The notes beneath the pieces are model-generated. The model was not told the origin of the DNA, did no database searches, and saw only the letters and a list, made by a program, of their open reading frames with translations. A stretch of DNA of 64,000 nt from Eukaryota sp. TZLM1-RC. Taxonomy: Eukaryota; Metamonada: BaSk clade. The DNA is taken from the NCBI GenBank assembly GCA_040285825.1, contig JAUPSS010000008.1, forward strand, positions 806,001 through 870,000. The letters run 5' to 3'. A program made the position numbers and the translations under genes. Below, one piece after another: positions 18,880 to 27,860 of this stretch (position 1 is its first letter; each line of letters opens with the position of its first letter).

Positions 18880-19344
18880 ATGGTGTCGAAACCCCGTAAA
18901 AAGCATCCCAAGAAAGTAGCAATACAACATCCTCTTTTGAAAAAGCACTATGATCCTAAGCGTACTATGAAGCAAAACATGGCAAAACTTGGACTTCAAG
19001 TTCGTCCAGGTGCTATTCCCAGCCAAAAACCTACTGCTGTTAGTCTTGGTAAGAAACCATCTCAGCCCCCACAAGAAATTGAGCAATCGCTTTTTACTAC
19101 TCCTCCCTCTGCAACGCCTCACAAAATTATGCCACCTGGCGATGTTTCGTTTGTTGAACGAATGGTAAAGAAACACAAACTTGACTTTGCAAAGATGTTC
19201 CGTGATATAGACATTAATGTTTACCAGCACACAGCAACTGTTATCCGTAAAAAAATAATTTTATTTGTCAGGTTGTTTCCAGAAAGGGCTGCTGAACTGG
19301 GAATTCCGACAGAAGTAGACCAAATTCCAGAAATTGATTTTTAG
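18880..19344 (+). CDS. NOP16: NOP16-type ribosome biogenesis protein
   Basis: NOP16 is a nucleolar factor of 60S ribosomal subunit assembly. The 154-aa protein starts with a Lys/Arg-rich nucleolar signal (KPRKKHPKKVA). It has the family segment RTMKQNMAKLGLQ near residue 29 and a Pro/Ser linker. It ends with the conserved module FVERMVKKHKLDFAKMFRDID and VYQHTATVIRKKIILF, matching the YV..MV.KHG.DY.AMARD...N..Q.T..QIR+KI pattern of NOP16. Slightly shorter than human (178 aa). A GT...CAG pair within the last module was considered as an intron, but removing it breaks the frame. It converges on CKS1 with a 173-bp gap. Confidence 0.85.
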   Translation: MVSKPRKKHPKKVAIQHPLLKKHYDPKRTMKQNMAKLGLQVRPGAIPSQKPTAVSLGKKPSQPPQEIEQSLFTTPPSATPHKIMPPGDVSFVERMVKKHKLDFAKMFRDIDINVYQHTATVIRKKIILFVRLFPERAAELGIPTEVDQIPEIDF

Positions 19345-19517
19345 TATTTATATAGTCATTTTTTAGTTGTATAGTTAATAGTACACTTTTAAATAAATTA
19401 ATTTATCTACCCATAAAAGAATTTCCAAAAGTCTCTTATGGATCATTATGTGTACATAAGCAATGGGATCAAAAAATCACTGAGAATAAGTGAGAGGTCT
19501 ACGGAACCTAGAGTTAA

Positions 19518-19776
19518 CTAACAAGGATCGCAATACAATAGAATATGGGGCTCGGGCTTATGGATTGCAAAGTGTTCCCAACCACGGGACTGGCGGACAC
19601 CAAGACGGCGCCATTCGGCCTCGGTCATAAGACGATCTCTTGGGATACGACTAGCTGCTTCCTTGGTGAGGACTACATTACTGAGATGAAAGACCGATCG
19701 TGACCACATACCGATACTCATAATGATCATCAAAGTACTTATTGGAGTAGCGAGATACAACAGTGTCAACGTCCAT
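19518..19776 (-). CDS. CKS1: CKS1, cyclin-dependent kinase regulatory subunit (two exons)
   Basis: Binds cyclin-dependent kinases and phosphothreonine sites to promote multisite phosphorylation in the cell cycle. Exons 19776-19712 and 19680-19518 join to 75 aa, the usual size. Diagnostic parts: RYSNKYFDDHYEYR at residues 9-22, LM-TEAEWRRLGV-RQSRGWEHF at 39-59, and the strand-exchange hinge HKPEPHILLY at 62-71 (family HxPEPHILLF). The 31-nt intron splits the codon after EY and is required for continuity. Divergent from SSU72 with 152 bp between start codons, so the two share an intergenic promoter. Confidence 0.95.
19681..19711 (-). other. 31-nt spliceosomal intron in CKS1
   Basis: Minus strand, starts GTATGT and ends CATCTCAG. 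Removal joins HYEYR to NVVLTKEAA, exactly the CKS alignment. Phase 2. Confidence 0.93.
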
Positions 19777-19928
19777 ATTGAAGAAAGCTAAATGGTAAGT
19801 AACACAAACGTTTTCACCCCAAATTCCAGATTCAATCGAGAAAACCAACAAAATCATTAATCGTTCCCACAAACTCTACATCATTTCAAAGGGCATTTAT
19901 ATCGTTGAAGCAGAAAAGATCTGTGCCA

Positions 19929-20507
19929 ATGGCCAATTTGAAGATTGCTTTAGTTTGTTCATCAAATCAAAATAGATCAATGGCTGCTCATGAAGCTCTT
20001 GCATCTTCTGGATTTGACGTCTACTCTTATGGAACCGGGATCAGTGTTAAGCTTCCAGGGCCTTCTCTAGAGGAGCCTGTCGTCTATGACTTCGGTGTTT
20101 CTTACCAAAACATGTACAATGACCTCAAGAACAAGGACCCTGAGCTGTATGCAAGTAATGGTGTTCTTTCCATGCTTGAGAGAAATGCAAAGATAAAGCC
20201 TGCACCCGAGAGGTTTTTAAACTGTACTGTTGATCTTGACATTATTATCACTTTTGAAGCACGTGTTTTTGACCAAGTCTTGGATTTCTATTTCAATCGT
20301 CCAAATACAGCGATGAAACTCTTACATGTATTTAATCTAGAGACTATGGATACCCACACTGACGCACAAGAAGGTGCCAGAAGAGTCTCTGAACTTGTAC
20401 GAATGTTATCAAATTCTGATCTCTGTAATGACTTGGGCAGTGTGCTCTCGGAGTTTGAACATCGTGCAAGTTCCAAACCTTTGCTTTACACCTCTTGTTT
20501 TAGTTGA
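19929..20507 (+). CDS. SSU72: SSU72 RNA polymerase II CTD phosphatase
   Basis: SSU72 dephosphorylates Ser5/Ser7 of the Pol II C-terminal domain and is part of mRNA 3'-end processing machinery. The ATG at 19929 gives 192 aa (human 194). The signature CSSNQNRS at residues 10-17 is the C-x5-R active site with the family's NQNRSM extension. Also present: YGTGISVKLPGPS, YDFGVSYQNMYNDL, LNCTVDLDIIITFEARVFDQV (with the DIIITFE segment that carries the general-acid region) and a C-terminal HRASSKPLLYTSCF. No introns. Convergent with exportin-t, 271 bp apart. Confidence 0.95.
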   Translation: MANLKIALVCSSNQNRSMAAHEALASSGFDVYSYGTGISVKLPGPSLEEPVVYDFGVSYQNMYNDLKNKDPELYASNGVLSMLERNAKIKPAPERFLNCTVDLDIIITFEARVFDQVLDFYFNRPNTAMKLLHVFNLETMDTHTDAQEGARRVSELVRMLSNSDLCNDLGSVLSEFEHRASSKPLLYTSCFS

Positions 20508-20778
20508 TAAGTTTGTTTCATTTTGTGTTTCATTTGTATCATGAAAATGGCAATTCCTTTTGAAACTATGTGGAGCTTTTTCTCTTGGTCGGTTCCCAAG
20601 TTTTTTGGACAATCACATTAACTTTTAGCATTATTGATCTTTATTCTTTTTTTTAATAAAGTGCTGCTCAAAAATCATAAATTGTTAAGATTGAGACACA
20701 GTTATGATTTTAATGAATTATTTTGACAGACTTACTAAGACAACAATTACTTATACATATTACACCTCGCAAATCACC

Positions 20779-23661
20779 TTAACCAAAACTGAAACGACTA
20801 ACTAAAGCTTTAACCCCTTGCTTTAAATCAGGAGTGACTGAATTATTATCAAATCCATTGTGTAACACTTGAATAAATCCTTGTGTTTCTTGAACTGAAA
20901 CTTTATAATATAACAAACACTCTTTAAGATGTTCTTCCAACCAAGTTTTATTTAATTGATTCTTCTTGGAGAATATTATCACAAAGAACCTGGAAAGTTC
21001 ACCAATTATTGAATCAGCAACAGGATCTCTTTCTGGTAATTTGGGAGTAAATGGATAGACTGCAAAGGATGAAAAGAAAAGTGAAACAAATTTGCAACAA
21101 AATTGTTGTAAATCATTTGAAAAAAGTCCACGACCAAGCGTTACCTTGATAAATTCAACCAAAAATCTGAAAACTCCTTTTCTTAAAATTAAATCCTGAG
21201 AATTAATCAACTCAAAGCTAGTCGGGATCATGACATTAGAAATATTGTAAAGACAATTTAAATCAAAACTATTTTGTGTACCTAAAAAGCACAAAAAAGG
21301 GTTCAAAAAGGAATAAACTTGCTTCCGAATAGTGTGAAACTCTTTAAATTCATCTGATATTGGATCAAAATTAGTGGAAGAAAATTGATGACCAAGAGTT
21401 TTTTGATCTAACACCACATTAATTAAAACCAAGAACAGTCGACTTAATTCAGGAATTAATTCAGCTTTCTTTAATGAAGTTCCTTTTTCCAGAATTTTCA
21501 AAAGTCCACAAAAGTCTTTCGGATTTTGACACTTAGTTATTAAAACGGGAAAAAACATTGATAATAAAACTTGAGGTTTAGGAGTGCATTCAATTACTAA
21601 ATTAATCATTGTAATGACCACAGAAACAGAATCAGCTACTGATGTACAATCAAATGAAAGAAACTCCGAGACTTTTAGCAAAAAGGAGTCAAAAATACCG
21701 TAATACTTGAGAAGAGCATTCCTAACATTAATTGAGAGACCCTTAATTAAAAAAGAAAACCGTTCAATAAACATTGGTGGTGAATTGGTAAAATTGACAC
21801 AAAGGTAGTTTATGGCCTTTTCAAGTAGAGAAATGTTATTGAATTTAACAATCCGCCCAAAACAAGAAAATATTTGACAAGAAAGAGAATTGTCAAGGCC
21901 ACAAACTTGAATTAGAGAAATTAATTGATTTCCTAATTGTTCTGATTGGTTTTGGTTAAGGCTGGGTTGTTTTGAAAGGGTCCTGTTCAACAGACTAATC
22001 AATTTTAAAGAAGTTTTCTTGTTTTTGTTTGAAAATACCACTGAATTTGACAATATTAAGCCGATAGCCATGGAGTAATCTTTAAATAAACCTGCATAGG
22101 AAATTAATAAAGAAACTAAAGCCACTGTAAGGAAAGGAGTGTCCAACTTTGCAACAACTGAAACAAAATCAGTGAAAAGCGATAAGACACTCGAAATGTT
22201 GTCCGATTTGTGGAAAATCTCTAGAAAACAATTCATCAAATAAATGACTGATTCCATAGAAACAATCAGTTGACACGTATCACTCTTGACTTCTAAGGAT
22301 TTCTTGAGCTCCAATAGAGACCATTCCATAAATCTAAAAGCTGGATCCTTACAGACTTTAAATATTGATTTGATGACAGACGCCAACTGATTTCTGGCAG
22401 TCAAAAACTCATCGTAATCACTTTCACAATCATAAACATCATCAATCAAATCGACTTTCCAATCGAAATTTGATGGTATAAGTGACGATGGCAATTGAAA
22501 CCTAGATAATATATTAATCAATAAAGTTGACACCATGTTCGTTTCGATTGTTGAATCCTTAATCAAATTAATTTTTAAGGCAGACAAAACACAAAAAAGT
22601 CCTTGGATCATGCTTGAACTGGTATTTGAATTGTAAAATTTTAAATATTTGATCAACTTGTCCACAGTGGCAAGGAAAAGATTGATACCATTTTCCACAA
22701 AAATTTCACTTTTAATTAAATAAAATATTTGATGAACAAACTCAGCTATTAACAAACAAACTGCCGAGATTAAACCTTCACTATGATTACTAAATCCTTC
22801 AAATAAATTAAAGGCTTTGAATATTAAACAAGAAACTTTAATTAAAACATTACTCTTAACCAAGTCGTCAGCGCTTTTGTGAACCAACTCATACAGGCAG
22901 TTAAAAACTCCAATCAAAACGTCATCATTTGATTGATTTGATGCCATCTCACTAACAAACCGATCTAAAGGAGCAATAACAATGTCAATCGACACCTCAA
23001 CATCAAGCCAGCCAAGAAAGAGAGATAAGGTGTGCAGAGAGGAGGAGACGATGGAGGGATTGGTGGCGTAGGACAAGGGAACAGAAGAAAGGAAAGTAAG
23101 GATTGATCGTGACATTGATTGCTCTTTTACTATATTCTTTAATTCAACATTGACTTTAACTTCATTAGCACTTCTTCGTTCATCATAAGCAACAACAATG
23201 TCGTCTAGAATGTTGTAGAAAGTCAGGTACATGTAGATAGCACTTGGACTAGGGGTAGCATCAACTATGGATTGGATGAAGAGGAAAGGATTGGACGAGA
23301 AAGACAGGGAGAATCGAATGGTCAGGATCAAAAGCAGGCAGACCTTAGATGAGATGTGCCTGGATGCTTGTACTGTACAAAAGTGTTGAAAAAGGTGCTG
23401 GGAAAGACGGTGGAGAGAGTCAATATCAGAGTAAATACCTTTTTCAAGACGTTGACAAAGACATTGTAGGCAAAAGAAGAAAAGACTTTCAGATGCCTGG
23501 TTGTAGGGCTTAGAGAGGTGGGAAACACAGAAGGATTCACATAGTGAAGACTGTTTAAAAGTTTCTAATTGTGTGAGAGCCTCAGCTTGTTCATTGGAAG
23601 ATATATAAGGTCGGACAGCAATTGACAGGAAATGAGTCAATTGTTGCTCTACATCATCCAT
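20779..23661 (-). CDS. XPOT: Exportin-t (tRNA exporter, importin-beta superfamily)
   Basis: Likely nuclear export receptor for tRNA, working with Ran-GTP. Single-exon, 960 aa, all-helical HEAT-type protein, the usual size for exportin-t. The N-terminal region has the importin-beta N-domain pattern (AL.QLE.FKQSSLCESFCVSHL, then SLFFFCLQCL). The stretch YNILDDIVVAYDERR followed by NVELKNIVKEQSM resembles the conserved exportin-t segment where an Ile/Asp/Glu-rich helix precedes R(N)..IKD.MR. I rank XPOT above exportin-1/5 because of this segment and the length, but call it from memory. The start codon lies 83 nt after Fanzor copy F6 on the same strand. Confidence 0.7.
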   Translation of the reverse strand: MDDVEQQLTHFLSIAVRPYISSNEQAEALTQLETFKQSSLCESFCVSHLSKPYNQASESLFFFCLQCLCQRLEKGIYSDIDSLHRLSQHLFQHFCTVQASRHISSKVCLLLILTIRFSLSFSSNPFLFIQSIVDATPSPSAIYMYLTFYNILDDIVVAYDERRSANEVKVNVELKNIVKEQSMSRSILTFLSSVPLSYATNPSIVSSSLHTLSLFLGWLDVEVSIDIVIAPLDRFVSEMASNQSNDDVLIGVFNCLYELVHKSADDLVKSNVLIKVSCLIFKAFNLFEGFSNHSEGLISAVCLLIAEFVHQIFYLIKSEIFVENGINLFLATVDKLIKYLKFYNSNTSSSMIQGLFCVLSALKINLIKDSTIETNMVSTLLINILSRFQLPSSLIPSNFDWKVDLIDDVYDCESDYDEFLTARNQLASVIKSIFKVCKDPAFRFMEWSLLELKKSLEVKSDTCQLIVSMESVIYLMNCFLEIFHKSDNISSVLSLFTDFVSVVAKLDTPFLTVALVSLLISYAGLFKDYSMAIGLILSNSVVFSNKNKKTSLKLISLLNRTLSKQPSLNQNQSEQLGNQLISLIQVCGLDNSLSCQIFSCFGRIVKFNNISLLEKAINYLCVNFTNSPPMFIERFSFLIKGLSINVRNALLKYYGIFDSFLLKVSEFLSFDCTSVADSVSVVITMINLVIECTPKPQVLLSMFFPVLITKCQNPKDFCGLLKILEKGTSLKKAELIPELSRLFLVLINVVLDQKTLGHQFSSTNFDPISDEFKEFHTIRKQVYSFLNPFLCFLGTQNSFDLNCLYNISNVMIPTSFELINSQDLILRKGVFRFLVEFIKVTLGRGLFSNDLQQFCCKFVSLFFSSFAVYPFTPKLPERDPVADSIIGELSRFFVIIFSKKNQLNKTWLEEHLKECLLYYKVSVQETQGFIQVLHNGFDNNSVTPDLKQGVKALVSRFSFG

Positions 23662-23744
23662 TAGTGAAGAAGGTTACTTATATTCAGGGTTAGGGAAATT
23701 CCCATAAATACACGATCAATTTTCGTGTGGAATAATTACAAAAA

Positions 23745-25916
23745 CTATCTACTACACAGATACTGAGGCCTTTCATTACCACTCATTCTGGCTTCAGCAA
23801 TTGCAAACATATTCAGACAAGCCAGCTTATTTCTATTGAAAAGCTTTGTTGAGCCTTTGTTACTGAGTTTGCAACTTTGACTGTTACAAGCTAATAAACC
23901 ATGACATGTAGTAACTGGAGTCTTTTCTCTTCTATACACTCTGGGATTTGTTACTCTCAAAAACGTAGCAACCTTTTCAAAACAAACAGGACATTTTGCT
24001 GAAGTGAAAGCTTCATTAATCATCAATACTTCAAATCCATTTCTCTTCAGAAATTGAATCCATCCAATGCCTCGAGTAGGTCTCTGATGTTTCAAATTTT
24101 TAAAACCTTTTTTACCATAATCACCCATTAGTATTAAAGTGTCTTTCGGGTTGCCAAACTGCTGAACAAGGCTTTTTAACAACCAACTTTCAGTCTTTTG
24201 CTTGTGAATAAAAGCTTGCATTTTATGAATGCTCCACAAGTCAAGACTGTAAAAGTCAATTGTCAAAAAAACTTGCCGAAGTTTGGCAACCACAAAGTTG
24301 GAAAAATCTATAAAAGTTGCTGAATTGGCAGCAAACGCGGATAATTCGGTGTTTGCATCTTCAATTGTCATTTCGTTAGACTCTATCATTTGGTTTCTGT
24401 CGTAATCTACCTCAGTATACTTTATCGCCCATCGTTTTTGCTTTTCATTCATCCTACTTTTCAAAGACCAGGACATCTGAGTCATTCTTAACCATTTGTA
24501 CTTCTTGTCTTGATTCATCACCCGACTATTTCTTTGCTGTTCAGTTTCATGTTCAGGCACCATGGCTAGTTCTTGATCAGTCTTTTTACTCCCAAAGTAT
24601 AATAAATCACGTTTTCCAGGATCACAAACAACAAGACGTTTGTCTTGAAAAGCATCAACATCAACATCATCAATATATAAATCAGAAATACTGGCCTTGT
24701 TGTCTGGCTTACATTTCTGACCTTGTAAATCCCGACGAACAAATTCTACTGCAATATTAAATCCGTCTGTGTGGATAATGTTGTTGAATTTATAGCTCTT
24801 CTGTTTGAACATTGGTTGATTTAAATCGAGAATATTAGACCAAAAGGCAAATTGTTGAGGTGGTTTGAATCTATGAACTTGGGCTCGTGTATTAACCATT
24901 TTTAATCTCTGATCAGGCAACAAATCGTCCATCAATGTTTGTCTTATAATTGTCCATATTGTTCTTGTATCAATGGGAAAATATCCAGGACCTACAGTGG
25001 TTGAAACAGGAGAAATATGATATGGTTTTTTCTCTCTACTGGAAATATATTGGGCAATTGTAATTGCTGGTTTTAGGAATATTTGAGGATCTTTTTCAAC
25101 AGCGTCTGCAAGAAAATGTATATCCACTGGAAATATGTTATCAACTAAATTCTCATCAGTGACCAAATTCTCAATTTGGCAAGTAAAAGGCTCAATGAGA
25201 CCTTCAAATATGTCTCTAAGTTCATTATTTCTTATATCATGTTGTTCACATAAAGCGAAAAATTCATCATTCAGAAGGTCTGAAATATTTTCAGGATGAT
25301 GAAACAAAGAACGCAAGCAATCTCTATCATCAACTAAAAACAAGTTTTTGCATTGACGAAGCCTAAATCTATATAGTGAAATAATTGTAGACAATGGCGT
25401 TGAGTATCCACCCAGCTTGTGCATTTCTGCTAACACATTTTCCACATCTACTTTGTCAAAGTAAACATTAATAAATCGATTAATATGTTTTTCATAATTT
25501 AGTTTCAAATTATTCTCAAAATTGGCAAACATTACTGGGGCTATGTACTCAGGTGGTCTACTGAATCCGTCAGTTGGAAATCGTGGAAAAAACTCAGCTC
25601 TATATCGCAGATGGTCTACATAACTCAATGTTTTGTTCAACTTTTGTTGTTCAAAGGTGTTCGATAATCTATAATCTCCTTCACCATAAACAAAGTTTTC
25701 AAAATCCTGTGGAAATGCACTTTTTGGTTTCAGCATTTCTTGCTCATAATACTCAGCTGAAATATAACGAATTCTGGCCATTAATGATTCATATAATTGG
25801 GCAGATATTCGTGGTAATGACAAATTACGTTCAAAACAAGACTGTAAATACAGCTTTAAGCAACAAGTGGTGTGAATACGTAACTGTTGAAATTTTAAAG
25901 CAGTTTCTCTCAATTT
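23745..25916 (-). CDS. Fanzor family A protein, copy F6, open frame with altered active site
   Basis: TnpB-like predicted RNA-guided nuclease of a transposable element. About 720 codons without interruption. The frame opens after a stop at about 25936 and has no ATG at its beginning (first Met at residue 45), so the 5' end is probably lost. Helical N-terminal ~350 residues; wedge/RuvC entry FNNIIHTDGFNIAVEF. RuvC-I is CDPGKRDLLYF with Asp431; RuvC-II strand LILMGDYGKK at 593-602 has Asp rather than Glu. The alternative Glu is in INEAFTS at residue 634. Zinc ribbon Cys641, 644, 676 and 681 (Cys670 nearby). RuvC-III is NRNKLACLNM, where the expected Asp is Asn695, so cleavage may be lost while RNA/DNA binding could remain. 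Immediately 5' of exportin-t. Confidence 0.8.
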   Translation of the reverse strand, partial: KLRETALKFQQLRIHTTCCLKLYLQSCFERNLSLPRISAQLYESLMARIRYISAEYYEQEMLKPKSAFPQDFENFVYGEGDYRLSNTFEQQKLNKTLSYVDHLRYRAEFFPRFPTDGFSRPPEYIAPVMFANFENNLKLNYEKHINRFINVYFDKVDVENVLAEMHKLGGYSTPLSTIISLYRFRLRQCKNLFLVDDRDCLRSLFHHPENISDLLNDEFFALCEQHDIRNNELRDIFEGLIEPFTCQIENLVTDENLVDNIFPVDIHFLADAVEKDPQIFLKPAITIAQYISSREKKPYHISPVSTTVGPGYFPIDTRTIWTIIRQTLMDDLLPDQRLKMVNTRAQVHRFKPPQQFAFWSNILDLNQPMFKQKSYKFNNIIHTDGFNIAVEFVRRDLQGQKCKPDNKASISDLYIDDVDVDAFQDKRLVVCDPGKRDLLYFGSKKTDQELAMVPEHETEQQRNSRVMNQDKKYKWLRMTQMSWSLKSRMNEKQKRWAIKYTEVDYDRNQMIESNEMTIEDANTELSAFAANSATFIDFSNFVVAKLRQVFLTIDFYSLDLWSIHKMQAFIHKQKTESWLLKSLVQQFGNPKDTLILMGDYGKKGFKNLKHQRPTRGIGWIQFLKRNGFEVLMINEAFTSAKCPVCFEKVATFLRVTNPRVYRREKTPVTTCHGLLACNSQSCKLSNKGSTKLFNRNKLACLNMFAIAEARMSGNERPQYLCSR

Positions 25917-25929
25917 GAGTGTGGAATCA

Positions 25930-26115
25930 GAAATTCAGATGTTTACAAAGCAGTTTATTTGACAATTGAATTTAACAATCTTGACTTGTGGAGCATTTAT
26001 AAAAAGCAAGCTTTTATTCACAAGCAGAAGACTGAATGTTGGTTGTTAAAAAACCTTGTTCAAGAATTTGGCTATCCATAAGACACTTTAGTACTAATGG
26101 GTGATTATGGTACAA
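25930..26115 (+). pseudogene. Inverted internal Fanzor fragment (F7)
   Basis: Plus-strand frame with VYLTIEFNNLDLWSIYKKQAF, then KTECWLLKNLVQEFGYP, a stop, and TLVLMGDYG. This corresponds to residues ~550-600 of F6 and is very similar to it. It lies head-to-head with the 5' end of F6, about 15 nt away. It arose by a second insertion or an inverted duplication. Confidence 0.7.
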
Positions 26116-26349
26116 TGTTATTACTAATTATGTTTGATAATAGTATGTTTACACAAAAAATAACTCTTTATTTACACAATCAACAGTAGTGTAATCGAAA
26201 ACTATTATAATTCATCAAAGTCATCTTGTAGGGACTAATGTGAAACAACATTCCATTTAAGCAAATATTGATAGCCTTTATAGATATGCAATGCAGCACA
26301 AAATTACGTATTAAAGCCATTTAACAAAGCCATTTTTATAATATAGTAC

Positions 26350-26793
26350 AACCTTGTTTCCGCTTGCAAGAAGGAAGAGTGACCACATTAAATAGTTTAA
26401 AGTCAAAACACTTGATGAGGAAATAGGTAATGGCACTTCTGCAAAAGAAATATTTGTTTTACAATGACCTGATGTAAGTGATATTCCATGTTTAGCATTA
26501 ACTAAATTCCGTTTCTCAACGTCTTTAATAAAATTACCATTTCAGATAGTTGCTTTGATAAAAGATAGAGAATGGGTTTGTATAATCAGAAGAATTCAAA
26601 CTTTTTTCCTATCCTTATGATCAAAATCATATATTCGACATAAGTTTCTATCTATCTACATCAGTGTTTTTCAATAGTCAGCAACATCAATATATTTTCA
26701 ATTTGGATTTAAAAAATGCTTTTGATTCCGTAAAGCGTAATTGTATTTATGATGTGCTTGTTCAAGAATTTCCTTAACTTTCTGCATTTTTTT
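26350..26793 (+). mobile_element. LINE L2 copy c, 5' part with reverse transcriptase motif A
   Basis: Decayed N-terminal reverse transcriptase region ending in NLDLKNAFDSVKR-CIYDVLVQEFP. This is the RT palm segment where the first catalytic Asp lies in D-x3-AFD. It is interrupted at 26780-26793 by insertion of LINE L3 and resumes at 27861. Stops are present upstream. Confidence 0.65.
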
Positions 26794-27860
26794 TTAAAAG
26801 AAATTTATTCTACGAAGAATCAAATAAAAACAAAACAAACTAAAACACATAAGAAACTAAATTCTCCACGCCATCTCTTGATGAATCCTTATAAAGTTTG
26901 GACATCATTAAACTCAAGTACTTGGGAACACTTCTGTACAAAGCGAAAATGATACGATTTTTCCATAAATTCTCTGCAAAATTCTTACCACTTGAACGAC
27001 ATAAATTACCAGAATCATTGATGAAATCCAAGGCGGATTGTCGAATGTTGCCAAAAATCGAGAAGGCAAACGGAACAAACGAAAACTTCAAATAAAGGTT
27101 CTTATTTAAATCATTTAATATCTCAGTATATTTATCTCTCTTACGATCTTCAGCCTTGTTTAAATGACCATTAATACTAAGTAAAACATCATCGCGATAA
27201 ACAAAAGCAAAGGGATCAACTGTAGTGAAATCAACAACAACTTGAGAGGAATCCACAAAAGGAGCAATTAAATCACCTCGACGTGAATTAAACAGATTAT
27301 CATCACTATAATGCTTCAACAAAGGTTCTACTTTGCAACTAAAATTGTAACACTTAAACATTTCATATGTCACATCACGAACGGCATTATGAAGAACTGA
27401 CCTATATTGGAGAAATTTCTTACAGCTCACAATATGACGGAAATTGGCAGTAGGTTTTTTGTTACAAATACAATAAGAATTGTCCAAAAGACCACTTGGA
27501 TACATCCCTAATCTCAACCGCATGTTTTGTTTCCAAGCTTCATTTGTTAAGTGAAGACCAAATGGCCTTGGTTGCTGAGATATTAAACTAGTACAGTTCT
27601 GAATGTCTGATAAAAAGGCAGCAAAGAGGGGATTATTAATCTTAGTCACACTAAGTCGTTTAGAAAAATCCAGGTCTTCAAAACCAATAAGAACAGACTT
27701 CTGTAATTTCACAACAGCAAGATGAAGATTGGAGAAAGATCTCAAAGGTACAGCAGGCAAACTTGAAGGAAAACTCCTATTCCAAACATCAACAGGTAGT
27801 TCTTGCACCATTTTTTCAAGAGAAATTAATAAAGGATGTGATTCATTCAAAGGAATATGA
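26794..27860 (-). mobile_element. LINE L3, 5'-truncated, inserted into L2 with 14-bp target duplication
   Basis: A 1,067-bp insertion flanked by TTCTGCATTTTTTT at 26780-26793 and 27861-27874. On the minus strand it encodes about 330 uninterrupted codons: SFSNLHLAVVKLQ, FGLHLTNEAWKQNMRLRLGMYPSGL, CICNKKPTANFRHIVSCKKF, YRSVLHNAVRD, VEPLLKHYS, RRGDLIAPFVD..QVVVDFTTVDP, LWKNRIIFALYRSVPKYLS. This is the post-RT C-terminal domain of a third LINE family related to L1 and L2. The low-complexity 3' end is at the left. Truncated 5' end, uneven duplication and A/T-rich tail fit target-primed reverse transcription. Confidence 0.85.

Noticed and set aside
19230-19275. Candidate 25-nt intron in NOP16 (GTAAAA...GTCAG)
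   Set aside because: Removing it breaks the frame, while the uninterrupted reading aligns with the NOP16 C-terminal module.
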